From Hyphomicrobium sp. (lineage in GTDB: Bacteria > Pseudomonadota > Alphaproteobacteria > Rhizobiales > Hyphomicrobiaceae): a DNA stretch of 64,000 nt. The position numbers and the translations under genes are program-made. This document shows positions 35,660-44,164 of the stretch, one piece after another. The stretch spans positions 62,001 to 126,000 of the forward strand of contig JALHOF010000005.1 of the NCBI GenBank assembly GCA_022843145.1, given 5' to 3'. Below the pieces are notes generated by a model, which saw only the letters and a program-made list of their open reading frames with translations, was not told where the DNA came from and made no database searches. Within the stretch, counting starts at the first letter, position 1, and each line of letters opens with the position of its first letter.

Positions 35660-36531
35660 CAGCGCGGCTCCTCGCCGGACGGCCGGGAGACCGGCGTCGG
35701 GTCGCCGCCGAGGTCGTGACGGTGATCGTGGTGGTGGTGATAGACGGCGATGGCGCGGGCGGCTTCGGCGCCGAACAGCCGCACGTATTCCGGGTGCTGG
35801 GCGACGGTCTCGGGGACGCCGGAACAGCAGACGTGCCGGTTGAGGCAGACGACGCGATTGGACGCGGCCATGACGACGTGCAGGTCGTGGCTGACGAGGA
35901 GGACGCCCAAGCCGCGGTCGTCGCGGAGCTTGCCGATCAACGTATAAAGCTCGGCCTCGCCGGCATAGTCGACGCCGCGCACGGGTTCGTCGAGAACGAG
36001 AAGATTGGGCGTCCGCAGTAACGCCCTGGCGAGAACGACACGCTGCAGTTCGCCGCCGGAGAGGCTGGTCATCTGCTGGTTGGCGACGCGCACGGCACCG
36101 ACCTCGGCCAGCGCCGCGCCCACCTCGGCATCGCCGGCCGGCTGGCCGAGGCGGAGAAAGCGGCTGACGGTCATCGGCAAAGCGCGGTCGATGTCGAACC
36201 GCTGCGGCGCATAGCCGATCACGAGATCGGAGCGGCGGTGAACGACGCCGCGATCGGGCGCATCGAGGCCGAGCAGCAGACGGACGAGCGTGGTCTTTCC
36301 GGCGCCGTTGGGCCCGATCACGGTGACGATCTCGCCCGGCCGGATGTCGATGTCGACGCCGGTCAGAATCGAGCGGCCGCCGCGCACGAACGTCAGGCCG
36401 CGACCGGAGAGCAGCGCACGCGGGTCGAGTTGAGCGGGGGCGGGGGGATGAACATGGTCGTGGCCACAGCAGCCGTCGTGGACGTGCGGCGCGTGGACGT
36501 GCGGTGTCGGAACCGGCGATGCAGTCGTCAT
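35659..36531 (-). CDS. znuC: Zinc ABC transporter ATPase with His-rich ends
   Basis: A 290-residue ABC ATPase. Walker A is GPNGAGKTT, the signature is SLSGGELQR, Walker B is LLVLDEPVRGVD, and the switch His lies in LLVSHDLHVV. The N-terminus carries an unusual cluster (HVHAPHVHDGCCGHDHVH) and the C-terminus YHHHHDHRHD, both likely to bind zinc. It energises ZnuB. Its stop and the znuB start overlap by one base. It lies 67 nt downstream of the Fur-family gene, which fits a Zur-regulated operon. Confidence 0.93.
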   Translation of the reverse strand: MTTASPVPTPHVHAPHVHDGCCGHDHVHPPAPAQLDPRALLSGRGLTFVRGGRSILTGVDIDIRPGEIVTVIGPNGAGKTTLVRLLLGLDAPDRGVVHRRSDLVIGYAPQRFDIDRALPMTVSRFLRLGQPAGDAEVGAALAEVGAVRVANQQMTSLSGGELQRVVLARALLRTPNLLVLDEPVRGVDYAGEAELYTLIGKLRDDRGLGVLLVSHDLHVVMAASNRVVCLNRHVCCSGVPETVAQHPEYVRLFGAEAARAIAVYHHHHDHRHDLGGDPTPVSRPSGEEPR

Positions 36532-36598
36532 GGCGTGCGGCGTGCCTCGTGGAACGGGCGTCGGCGACCGAGCCGCGGGCCGTGGTCCCGGCGCGGCG

Positions 36599-37225
36599 TC
36601 ACCGTGAAGCCGGACGCGGCTTGGTTGACGCGCCGTTCTTCAGGGTGCGCTCGGCAGCCGGCTTGGATGCGTGCTTGGGGGCTGCGGGTGCGCCGGCCGT
36701 GACGGCATGGGCCTCGGCCTCCGCTTCGGCGCAGCGCGGACAAGTGCCGGTGACCTCGACGAATTTGACGCGCGGCTTGAACTGGGCGGACTTTGCGACA
36801 CGCTCGACGATGTCGAAGATGCCGTCGCTGTCGACCTCGGCGACAGCGCCGCATTTTTCGCAGCTGAGGAACAGCGGGCGGCGGCCGGTGATGAAATCGT
36901 CGGAATGGAGACGGCGACAGGCGAAGAACGCGTTCTTGCTTTCGAGGCGATGGATGACGCCCGCCTCGAGCAGCGCATCGAGCGCGCGATAGACCGAGAT
37001 CGGGGCGAGCCGGGTGCCGCGCTCGGCGATGCGGCCGAGGATCTCGTAGGCGCCGACGGAGCCGTGTGCCGCGACGATTTCTTCGAACACCTGCTGGCGA
37101 AGTTTGGTGAACCGGAGATTGCGCTCGTCGAAGATGACCTCGGCGCGCTTCATGGCCTGCTCGACGCGTTGCGCGCTACGCGGGCCCGGCGGCGGAAAGA
37201 GAATTTTGGTTTGCGTATCTGGCAT
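36599..37225 (-). CDS. zur: Fur-family zinc uptake regulator
   Basis: About 208 residues. The winged helix includes RFTKLRQQVFEEIVAAHGSVGAYEIL (given in part: LRFTKLRQQVFEEI) and SVYRALDALLEAGVIHRL; the structural zinc site is CEKCG and CPRC. The C-terminal tail after CPRCAEAEAEAHAV is a 40-residue Ala/Lys/Pro extension not needed by the fold. The position just upstream of znuC-znuB supports Zur rather than Fur or PerR. ATG at 37225 is used; 37246 is possible. I could not identify a convincing Zur box by eye in the 280 bases upstream. Confidence 0.88.
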   Translation of the reverse strand: MPDTQTKILFPPPGPRSAQRVEQAMKRAEVIFDERNLRFTKLRQQVFEEIVAAHGSVGAYEILGRIAERGTRLAPISVYRALDALLEAGVIHRLESKNAFFACRRLHSDDFITGRRPLFLSCEKCGAVAEVDSDGIFDIVERVAKSAQFKPRVKFVEVTGTCPRCAEAEAEAHAVTAGAPAAPKHASKPAAERTLKNGASTKPRPASR

Positions 37226-37507
37226 GCGGGTTCCGGGACCTGTCATCGGCGCGGGGACGGATCACGTATAGCACGGCAGATGCGCGGCACGCCAACGTCT
37301 GGAAAGGTGTGCCACGGCGGCCACGGCCCGCCAGGATCGAAAAATCAGCACGCGGCCGCCGCCTGAGCTTCCAGTTTTCGCCTTCATTGCATGGTCTTCC
37401 AGGATGTGCCGTCCAGGCACGGCCCAACCGGTCGAACGGCCACCCGTTCGACCGGATCGTGGACGCCGCAGCCGGACAGATCCCGATAACCCTCAGTGTG
37501 CGTGACC

Positions 37508-38686
37508 ATGCCCCCCGCTCCCGTCTATCTGATCGCCGCCCGCCGCTCCGCCCTCGGCAGGGTCGGCGGACTTCATAAATCGCGCCGCGTCGAAGAACTG
37601 GCCGCGCCGGTGATCGCGGCGGCGCTGGCGGATTGCGGGATCAAGAGCCGGGCGGTGGACGAGGTGATCGTCGGCAACGCCAGCGAAGGCGGCAATCCGG
37701 CCCGGCTGATCGCGCTGTCGTCGGGGATGAGCGAGGGCTGCGCGGCGGCGACCATCGACCGGCAATGCGGCTCGGGCCTCGAAGCGATCCTGACCGCGAT
37801 CCGCATGATCGGCTGCGGCGACGCGAGCGTGGTGGTGGCGGGCGGCGCGGAATCTCTCTCCACCGCGCCGTGGCGGCTGGCCAAGCCGAAGACCCTTTAC
37901 CAAACCCCGCACTTCCTGCGGATCGAACCCGGAACGGCCGATCAAGCCGAGGAACCGCAATTGTTCGAGGCGTCGGAAATGCTGTCGCGCAAGCTCGGCC
38001 TTTCGCGCGGGCAGCAGGACGCGTGGGCGCTGAAATCGCACATGAAAGCGGGAGCCGCGCGAGAGCGGCGGCGGTTCGTCGGCGAGATCGTGCCGATGCG
38101 GGCCAACGCCGACGAAGCGCGCGACCAGAGCGCGATCGAGCCGGGTCTAGAGGACCTCGAGAAGCTCGTGCCGTATCTGCCGCCGGACGGCACGCTGACG
38201 CCGGGCAACACCAGCGCCATGCACGACGGCGCGGCGTTCACGGTCGTCGTGTCGGACGCGGAGTGGGTGCGGCTCGGCCGGCCGCCCGCCTTGCGGCTCA
38301 TCGCCAGCGCGGCGCAGGGTGTCTCGCCGGACAGGGAAGGAGGCGCGCCCGCCGAGGCGACGAAGAAGCTTTTGAAGCGTCTCGGCAATTTCGATCTCGG
38401 CCGGATCGGCGTGGTGGAACTTTCCGAGAGTTCGGCGGCGCAGGCTCTGGCCTTCGCGAGCGATCTCGGGATCGACGTCGATCTGATCAACCCCGATGGC
38501 GGCGCGGTCGTGCGCGGGCATCCCTACGGTGCGGCAGGCGCGGTTCTGGCGGTGCGGCTCTTCACGCACATGGTGCGCGGCGGCGAAAACGGCGGTAGCC
38601 GAACTCGTCCGGCGCACGGGCTGGCTGCGCTCGGAACGATGGGCGGCATGGGGCTTGCGGCACTGTTCGAAGTCGCAAAGCCGTAA
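37508..38686 (+). CDS. Thiolase-family protein lacking the second catalytic cysteine
   Basis: A 392-residue thiolase-fold protein of normal length. The acyl-binding Cys is present in IDRQCGSGLEA (about residue 87), and the catalytic His in GHPYGAAGAVLAVRL. However the NEAFA motif is replaced by SESSAAQALA, and the C-terminal C-x-GGG-G motif by LGTMGGMGLA, so the second cysteine that activates the acceptor is gone. Ordinary beta-ketothiolase chemistry is therefore doubtful; a hydrolytic, acyl-transfer or non-catalytic role is possible. GTG 37496 is an alternative start. Solitary gene, divergent from zur. Confidence 0.82.
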   Translation: MPPAPVYLIAARRSALGRVGGLHKSRRVEELAAPVIAAALADCGIKSRAVDEVIVGNASEGGNPARLIALSSGMSEGCAAATIDRQCGSGLEAILTAIRMIGCGDASVVVAGGAESLSTAPWRLAKPKTLYQTPHFLRIEPGTADQAEEPQLFEASEMLSRKLGLSRGQQDAWALKSHMKAGAARERRRFVGEIVPMRANADEARDQSAIEPGLEDLEKLVPYLPPDGTLTPGNTSAMHDGAAFTVVVSDAEWVRLGRPPALRLIASAAQGVSPDREGGAPAEATKKLLKRLGNFDLGRIGVVELSESSAAQALAFASDLGIDVDLINPDGGAVVRGHPYGAAGAVLAVRLFTHMVRGGENGGSRTRPAHGLAALGTMGGMGLAALFEVAKP

Positions 38687-38845
38687 CCTGATCGCAGCAA
38701 AAATTCGCGATCCGGGGCGATCCGGCGGGATTTTCAGGTTACATTCACGTCACAATTGAGATCATTCCCACATTGGCCGCAATCTTGACCAGAGATCGCG
38801 TCGCTGATGTTGTATGGGAAGGGCTTCACCTACATTTTTAAGAGG

Positions 38846-38882
38846 CCCGCGCGCCTAGGCGCGGGCGGTCCGCCGTGGCGGA
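38846..38882 (+). promoter_or_regulatory. Two consecutive leader hairpins before the 1133-residue protein gene
   Basis: CCCGCGC-GCCTAG-GCGCGGG (38846-38865) and TCCGCC-GT-GGCGGA (38869-38882) are adjacent GC hairpins, preceded by CATTTTTAAG and ending 32 nt before the start codon at 38915. There is no T-tract after them, so they are a leader structure rather than a clear terminator. Confidence 0.4.
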
Positions 38883-38914
38883 GGGCCGTCGCGCGGCGCT
38901 GAGAGGGCTGAGAC

Positions 38915-41900
38915 ATGGATGTGAAAGCACTCGTGGACTGGGGACTGACCAACGGTTCGTCGTTGTTGATCGGGATCCTGGTTTTCGTGGGCCTCGGACT
39001 GGCGCTGTCATCAGGCCCGGCCAAACGCGTCGGCCGCGCCATCGAGGAAACGTTCTTCTCAAACTGGCAACTCGCGCTCCTGGCGACGACCAGCATCGTG
39101 CTGTCGCTGGTCGCGGGGTACACGACGTTCGACGGGCTCCGGAATTTCACCGGCGGCGGCGTGCTGTCACTGATGGCGACGATCGGCATCCAGGGCGTGA
39201 TGCTGGTGACGGCTTGGCTCATCGGCGAGAGTTTCGCGTCCGGCATGAACCAGAAGTCGGAAAGTGGTAGTGGCGGCTGGGATCTGGTCGCGACGGCTCT
39301 TTTCGCGCTCCTCGCCATGATCGCCGCGACGATGTGGTTCGGCCAGACCGGCACCGAGACACTGGCGGCGACGACGAACTGGTTCGACAGCCGGACGGCG
39401 CAGTCGATCCAGAATTTTGCACTTTACGGCGCGATGACTGCGCTCGTTCTCGCGCTCGTCATTGCCATGACCAAAAGCGACATCGGTAGCAACTACATCC
39501 AGAGCTTCCGCGTCATCATCAAGAATTCCATTCTGTGGGTCATGTTCCTCGCGTGCATGTCGACGAGCGTATTCTTCTCGTTCGACTCGCACTTCAGCGG
39601 CATCTTCCCGCAGTCCGAGCGCGTGCGCGCCTCGGAATTGCGCGCGCAGAACCAGGTTGCAGGCATCGTCTCCGACATCGGCAGCAGCATCACCGAGAAG
39701 CGGCTGGTGGAATCGGAGACCCTGTTCACGAGCGACGGCTGGCGCGCCTATGACGACGGCCTCGCGGCGCTGGCCAAGGCCGCGCAGAGTTCGGGCGCCG
39801 AGATCGAGACCTATTTCAACGCGATGGTCGAGGACAAGAACCGCGCGATCAAGCAGCAGCAGGAGCGCATCACGACCGCGCAGTCGAGCCAAGCCGGTCT
39901 GCAGAGCCGCAAGGTATCGCTGACCGACGAGCTGTCGCGGCTGGAGGCGGATCGGCCGTCGCTGGCGGCTGACTATGCGGAGAAGAAGACGGCGCTCGAC
40001 GCGCGCGCCAAGGAAGTCGACGCCAAGCGCGTCGAGGCGATGGCCGAGGAGAAGGGCGTCGAGGGCACCGGCAAGGTGGGCCGCGGCCAGATCTATCGCC
40101 AGCGCCTGGAAGAGCTCGGCAAGCTTCAGGACTACATCAAGGTCGGCGAGGAGCGGGTCAAGGATTCCAAGAAGCGCCTCGACAGCACGGAGACGCGCAT
40201 CGCGCAGATCAAGCGCGAGCTGGCGGCGGTGGACGGCGATCTCGCCAAGTACAAGGGCGAGACGGAAACCGCGCAGAGCCGCATCCAGTTGGCGCAGGAG
40301 AACGCTCTCGCCGATCCGAAGTCGAAGCTCGATCCGTCGCGGCTGCTGCCGCAATTCGAGATCGTGCGCGGCGAGTTCCGCCAGGAGCCGACAGCCGAGC
40401 GGCTGGCGAAATTGCAGCAAGCGTGCAGCCAGATCTACTCGGCGATGGCGACGGCGACTCCCGAAACCAAGAAGAAGGTCGCCGGCATCGATTGCGACCC
40501 GAAGCAGGCGTCGGAAGCGGCAGCCCTCGTGTTCGCCCTCAACTCGGGCAGCGAAACGTTCGCCAAGACCTGCGCCGGCGGCGAAAAGCTGGTCGGACTG
40601 AAGACGACCGACGAGCTGTTCGGCTTCGCCGCCCGCTGCCTCGCCGACAGCGGGCTGCCGTCGAAGGAAACCGATCAGCTCCGAAACAAGATCAATTTCA
40701 TCGAACTGAACCGGGACGACAAGGCGCATCGCTTCGTCGTGACTTGGAACGCGTTCAACGACGGCAACCGGCTGGCTTATCTGGCGCTCGCAATCGCGAT
40801 CACCATCGACAGCCTCGTGTTCATGTCCGGCCTGTTCGGCGCCAACGCCATCCGCTCGCCGCTGTCCGACGTGCCGACATCGAAGGCGCGGTCGGCGCGG
40901 CAGCTCGAGGCGATCATCGAAAATGCGCTGCTGCCGGATACGTTCGCGAACGCCAAGATGGTACTCGGCGCGCTGCATCCGATCACCAACATCGACGGGT
41001 TCGTGGCCGAGGTCGATATCCGCGATGTCGATCCGGAGACGGCCGCACGATTGCGCGAGGTGCTGAGCGCGGGCGCGACCATCGGTGCGGTCAAGCGAGA
41101 GGGCGCTAGCTACCACGTGCGCGAGGAGCTGATGCAGTTCCTGGCCATCGTCGCCAAGCGCAGCTATGACAAGAACCGTGGCAAGTTCACCGAGGATATC
41201 GAGCGGTCGGTGAAATCGATCGAACTCGACAAGATGGTCGCGGCGGCGCTGCTGCCGGATATCGCGGCGAATTCCGACATCGTGCTCGGGCACTTCCATC
41301 CGATCTCGGAAGAAAAGGGCTTCCCCGGGTTCGCATCCGAAGTGCTGTTGAGCGACGTGGATGAGGCAGACAAGCGGCTCGTCCGCAATGTGCTGAACGC
41401 CGGTTCGACGTTCCAGCTCGTGCATCGCTTCGACCGCCAGGACAGCCCGCCGCCGCGTTATATCGTGCACGCCGATCTGTATAAGACGCTGGCCCGGATC
41501 CGCGCGCGCGGTTTCGGAGCCGGATACGGACAAGGGTATCTCGCGGGACCGGGACGAGGCGGCGCGCGCGACGGCGGCGCGTTATCGGGTGGCACGCCGA
41601 GGATCGCACCGCCACAGCAGAAGGCGCTTCCCGCGCAATCCCCGGCTCAACCGCAAGCCCCCGTGGCGCAAGCCCCTCAGGCGCAAGCACCGCGGGCAAA
41701 CGATCCCGATCGAACGCCCGATCCCGGCCCCGATGGGTTCCCCGCGAACGCGGCCCTGGAGCACAAGCGCGGCTACGTCGCGGCACTCGTCTCGTCGCTC
41801 GGCATCGAGCCCGAGCTGTTCCTCGATCTTTCGGGCGAGGCATTCGGCGCGGCAGTCGCCGCGAGCGAGGCGTTCGATCGCGCGCGGCAATCCAACCAGT

Positions 41901-42316
41901 TGCTCGACCGCGGCCTGACCGAGCGCGACGAGCAGGCTCGCGTGCAACTCGAAAAGTCATTTTCGCGTATCGACAGCCAGTTGCAGCCGAGCGACGCGCG
42001 GGAGCGGCAGATCCTGGTCGATGCCTACACCGACGTCGACCAGAACTGGCTCGTCATCATGATGCTGCCGGGCGGGCCATATGAGAGCCTGGTTCAGTCG
42101 GTGGTCGAAATCCTCGAAGAGGACGACGGCGGCGGCCGGCTGCCAGCGGAAAAGAAGGAATTGCTGCGGTTGGCGAAGCGGCTGCACGCGTCGCTGGCCA
42201 CCAACCGCCGCGACAACGCGGATGCGTGGCAGCGGCTGTCGCATGCGCTCGGCAACCAGTTCGGCAGCGGGCAGGCTCAGGCCGGTTTCGACGGCGGCAA
42301 GCGCACATTGAACTGA
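38915..42316 (+). CDS. Large membrane protein with coiled coil and duplicated C-terminal domain, unknown function
   Basis: 1133 residues. Six hydrophobic helices lie at about 14-33, 51-71, 83-107, 122-143, 166-186 and 203-222. A soluble segment rich in Lys/Glu/Gln, predicted coiled coil, spans about 300-450. A Cys-containing helical region and another membrane helix at about 619-642 follow. Then come two related units, 661-750 (ENALLPDTFANAKMVLGALH) and 764-862 (AAALLPDIAANSDIVLGHFH), a Pro/Ala/Gln linker at 885-935 and a helical C-terminal domain. I do not recognise a named family. GAGAGG lies 8 bases upstream of ATG. It is a single gene ending at a strong hairpin. Confidence 0.8.
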   Translation: MDVKALVDWGLTNGSSLLIGILVFVGLGLALSSGPAKRVGRAIEETFFSNWQLALLATTSIVLSLVAGYTTFDGLRNFTGGGVLSLMATIGIQGVMLVTAWLIGESFASGMNQKSESGSGGWDLVATALFALLAMIAATMWFGQTGTETLAATTNWFDSRTAQSIQNFALYGAMTALVLALVIAMTKSDIGSNYIQSFRVIIKNSILWVMFLACMSTSVFFSFDSHFSGIFPQSERVRASELRAQNQVAGIVSDIGSSITEKRLVESETLFTSDGWRAYDDGLAALAKAAQSSGAEIETYFNAMVEDKNRAIKQQQERITTAQSSQAGLQSRKVSLTDELSRLEADRPSLAADYAEKKTALDARAKEVDAKRVEAMAEEKGVEGTGKVGRGQIYRQRLEELGKLQDYIKVGEERVKDSKKRLDSTETRIAQIKRELAAVDGDLAKYKGETETAQSRIQLAQENALADPKSKLDPSRLLPQFEIVRGEFRQEPTAERLAKLQQACSQIYSAMATATPETKKKVAGIDCDPKQASEAAALVFALNSGSETFAKTCAGGEKLVGLKTTDELFGFAARCLADSGLPSKETDQLRNKINFIELNRDDKAHRFVVTWNAFNDGNRLAYLALAIAITIDSLVFMSGLFGANAIRSPLSDVPTSKARSARQLEAIIENALLPDTFANAKMVLGALHPITNIDGFVAEVDIRDVDPETAARLREVLSAGATIGAVKREGASYHVREELMQFLAIVAKRSYDKNRGKFTEDIERSVKSIELDKMVAAALLPDIAANSDIVLGHFHPISEEKGFPGFASEVLLSDVDEADKRLVRNVLNAGSTFQLVHRFDRQDSPPPRYIVHADLYKTLARIRARGFGAGYGQGYLAGPGRGGARDGGALSGGTPRIAPPQQKALPAQSPAQPQAPVAQAPQAQAPRANDPDRTPDPGPDGFPANAALEHKRGYVAALVSSLGIEPELFLDLSGEAFGAAVAASEAFDRARQSNQLLDRGLTERDEQARVQLEKSFSRIDSQLQPSDARERQILVDAYTDVDQNWLVIMMLPGGPYESLVQSVVEILEEDDGGGRLPAEKKELLRLAKRLHASLATNRRDNADAWQRLSHALGNQFGSGQAQAGFDGGKRTLN

Positions 42317-42347
42317 CGCCGGACCGGCGGCATTCGTCGATCAAATT

Positions 42348-42375
42348 CGGCCCGCCGGCACACCCCGGCGGGCCG
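42348..42375. terminator. Strong GC hairpin between convergent genes
   Basis: CGGCCCGCCGG (42348-42358), loop CACACC, CCGGCGGGCCG (42365-42375) form a perfect 11-bp stem between the stop codons at 42316 and 42395. It has no clear T-tract on either side but is well placed as a bidirectional terminator. Confidence 0.65.
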
Positions 42376-42394
42376 GATTCGTTGTGGGCGCCGC

Positions 42395-43243
42395 TTACAT
42401 TCGGAACGGAACCACGGTCTGACGCTGCGCGCCGAGGCCGTCGATGCCGAGGCTGACGACATCGCCGGGCTTGAGCCAAACCGGCGGCTTCATGCCGAGA
42501 GCGACGCCGGCGGGCGTGCCCGTCGTCACGACGTCGCCAGGTTCGAGCACCATGAACTGGCTGATGTAGGAGAGCAGGTAGGGGATCGAGAAGATCATGT
42601 TGGCGGTGGTGCCGGACTGCCGCCGCTCGCCGTTGACGTCGAGCCACATGCCGAGCTTGCCAGGGTCGGGGATCTCGTCGGGCGTGACGATCCACGGACC
42701 GATCGGACCCGCCGTCTCGAAGCACTTGCCCTTCATCCATTGACCTTTGCGCTCGACCTGGAAATGGCGCTCGGAGACGTCGTTGCAGATGGTGTAGCCG
42801 GCGATGTGGCGGATTGCGTCGGCTTCGTCGACGTAGCGGGCGCGGGTGCCGATGACGAACGCGATTTCGACCTCGTAGTCGAGTTTGAGCGAGCCCTTGG
42901 GGACCATGATGTCGTCGCCGGGGCCGACGATGGAGTTGCCCAGTTTGTTGAACAGGATGGGTTCGGAGGGGATGGGCGAGCCGGTCTCGGCGGCGTGGTC
43001 GGAGAAATTGAGGCCGACGGCGATGAAGTTCCAGACGCGGCCGACCGGTGCGCCGAGGCGCACGCCCGCAGGCGCGGCAGGCAGCGTGGCGGGATCGAGC
43101 GCGCGAAGACGGGCGAGCGTGTCGGGGCCGAGCGTGTCGCCGGTCACATCAGGAATGATCCCCGCGAGATCGCGCACGACGCCGTTGGCATCGACCAGCC
43201 CGGGCTTCTCTCGTCCCGCAGCACCAAATCGCACGAGCTTCAT
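42395..43243 (-). CDS. Fumarylacetoacetate hydrolase (FAH) family protein
   Basis: A 282-residue protein. The short N-terminal domain MKLVRFGAAGREKPGLVD is followed by the FAH core: VGLNFSDHAAETG, LFNKLGNSIVGPGDDIMVP, LDYEVEIAFVIG with the metal-ligand Glu pair, GYTICNDVSERHFQ, and the final VVTTGTPAGVALGMKPP. Members act as ureidoglycolate lyases or on 2-keto acids and diketones of aromatic degradation; the substrate cannot be named here. There are no pathway neighbours: it sits between a membrane-protein gene and a repeat-rich intergenic region. Confidence 0.9.
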   Translation of the reverse strand: MKLVRFGAAGREKPGLVDANGVVRDLAGIIPDVTGDTLGPDTLARLRALDPATLPAAPAGVRLGAPVGRVWNFIAVGLNFSDHAAETGSPIPSEPILFNKLGNSIVGPGDDIMVPKGSLKLDYEVEIAFVIGTRARYVDEADAIRHIAGYTICNDVSERHFQVERKGQWMKGKCFETAGPIGPWIVTPDEIPDPGKLGMWLDVNGERRQSGTTANMIFSIPYLLSYISQFMVLEPGDVVTTGTPAGVALGMKPPVWLKPGDVVSLGIDGLGAQRQTVVPFRM

Positions 43244-43324
43244 CCGTCACTCCCTGTCTGATTGCCGTTTCGTGTCGCATGCCGGACCGGGCATACGCCA
43301 GAGCTTCGGACCAAAGCCCGAGAC

Positions 43325-43391
43325 CTAGAGCACTATCGGATCAGACGTGATCGCCAGCGCGATCGCATCTGATCGGATGGAAGTGCTCTAG
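43325..43391. repeat. Inverted repeat CTAGAGCAC...GTGCTCTAG
   Basis: CTAGAGCAC (43325-43333) and GTGCTCTAG (43383-43391) are perfect arms; inside, ATCGGATCAGA and TCTGATCGGAT-like arms extend the pairing imperfectly. A second element with the same CTAGAGCA ends follows at 43402. Together they fill most of the otherwise empty stretch 43244-43712, where I see no gene. Confidence 0.7.
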
Positions 43392-43401
43392 AGTTATGAT
43401 T

Positions 43402-43466
43402 CTAGAGCATCTTTATCGGGCCTGTGAATCGCGAAAGCGATTCCGTGAGGCCCGATGATGCTCTAG
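43402..43466. repeat. Inverted repeat CTAGAGCATC...GATGCTCTAG with GAAA-capped hairpin
   Basis: Outer arms CTAGAGCATC (43402-43411) and GATGCTCTAG (43457-43466), middle arms ATCGGGCC/GGCCCGAT, and an inner GAATCGC-GAAA-GCGATTC hairpin form a nearly continuous foldback of about 65 nt. CTAGAGCAT-ended palindromes are a known type of dispersed intergenic repeat in rhizobial-group genomes. The pair of elements lies upstream of the cytochrome c' gene. Confidence 0.75.
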
Positions 43467-43712
43467 GTCGGACGCTTGCGGCGAACCTTCTGCCGAACGT
43501 CACACAGCCGGTGTCATGTCTCAAGGGCATCGGTGGCGGGATCGCGAACGCCGATCACAATTGCATGACCGGACAGCGCAGGGTGCGGATTGCCGGGTGC
43601 GGACTTTTCGGTCATTAGTCGTCGTGAGGTCGCCATGGTCGTGTCGAAGATGCGCCACCAGATCAGCGTGCCGATATTGCAGCGTCCGAAACAATCACGG
43701 AGAAGGTCAACG

Positions 43713-44153
43713 ATGCTCCGCATTCTCTCTGTTGCCGCACTGGTCGCCGTCGGCGCGACGGCGCTTGCCGCCCAGAACCTCGACGTCATCAAGACCCGCA
43801 AGGAAACACTGAAGGGGTTCGGCGCCGCCGCGAAGGATCCCGGCGCCATGATCAAGGGCGAGGCGAAATTCGACATGGCCAAAGTGCAGGCCGCGTTGAA
43901 GACGTTCCAGGCGGGCGCTGCGAAGCTGCCGGACCTGTTCCCCGACGACAGCAAGACCGGCGGCGACACCGAGGCGCTTCCGATCATCTGGGAGAAGAAG
44001 GCCGACGTCGTCGACCGCTTCAAGAAGCTCGCCACGGAAGCAAAGGCAGCCGAGGCGAAGATCACCGACGAGATCGCATTCCAGGACGTGTGGCCGAAGC
44101 TGCTCGGCGACAACTGTGGCGGCTGCCACAAGATCTACCGCAAGCCGAAGTGA
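43713..44153 (+). CDS. Cytochrome c' / c-556 type periplasmic protein
   Basis: A 146-residue protein with a signal peptide (about 1-19, ending ALAAQ). A four-helix bundle follows, and the haem motif CGGCH stands near the C-terminus (NCGGCHKIYRKPK), the hallmark of cytochromes c' and c-556. Helix blocks are IKTRKETLKGFGAAAKD and ALPIIWEKKADVVDRFKKLA. Such proteins bind NO or CO or carry electrons. AGAAGG lies 7 bases upstream. The next gene, a cytochrome b561-type membrane protein, starts 11 nt after the stop; this pair is a recurrent operon. Confidence 0.92.
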   Translation: MLRILSVAALVAVGATALAAQNLDVIKTRKETLKGFGAAAKDPGAMIKGEAKFDMAKVQAALKTFQAGAAKLPDLFPDDSKTGGDTEALPIIWEKKADVVDRFKKLATEAKAAEAKITDEIAFQDVWPKLLGDNCGGCHKIYRKPK

Positions 44154-44164
44154 CGGCACGGTCG

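Noticed and set aside
39167-41533. 788-residue minus-strand open frame opposite the large membrane protein gene
   Set aside because: High-GC antisense shadow; the plus frame has membrane helices, coiled coil and a ribosome site.
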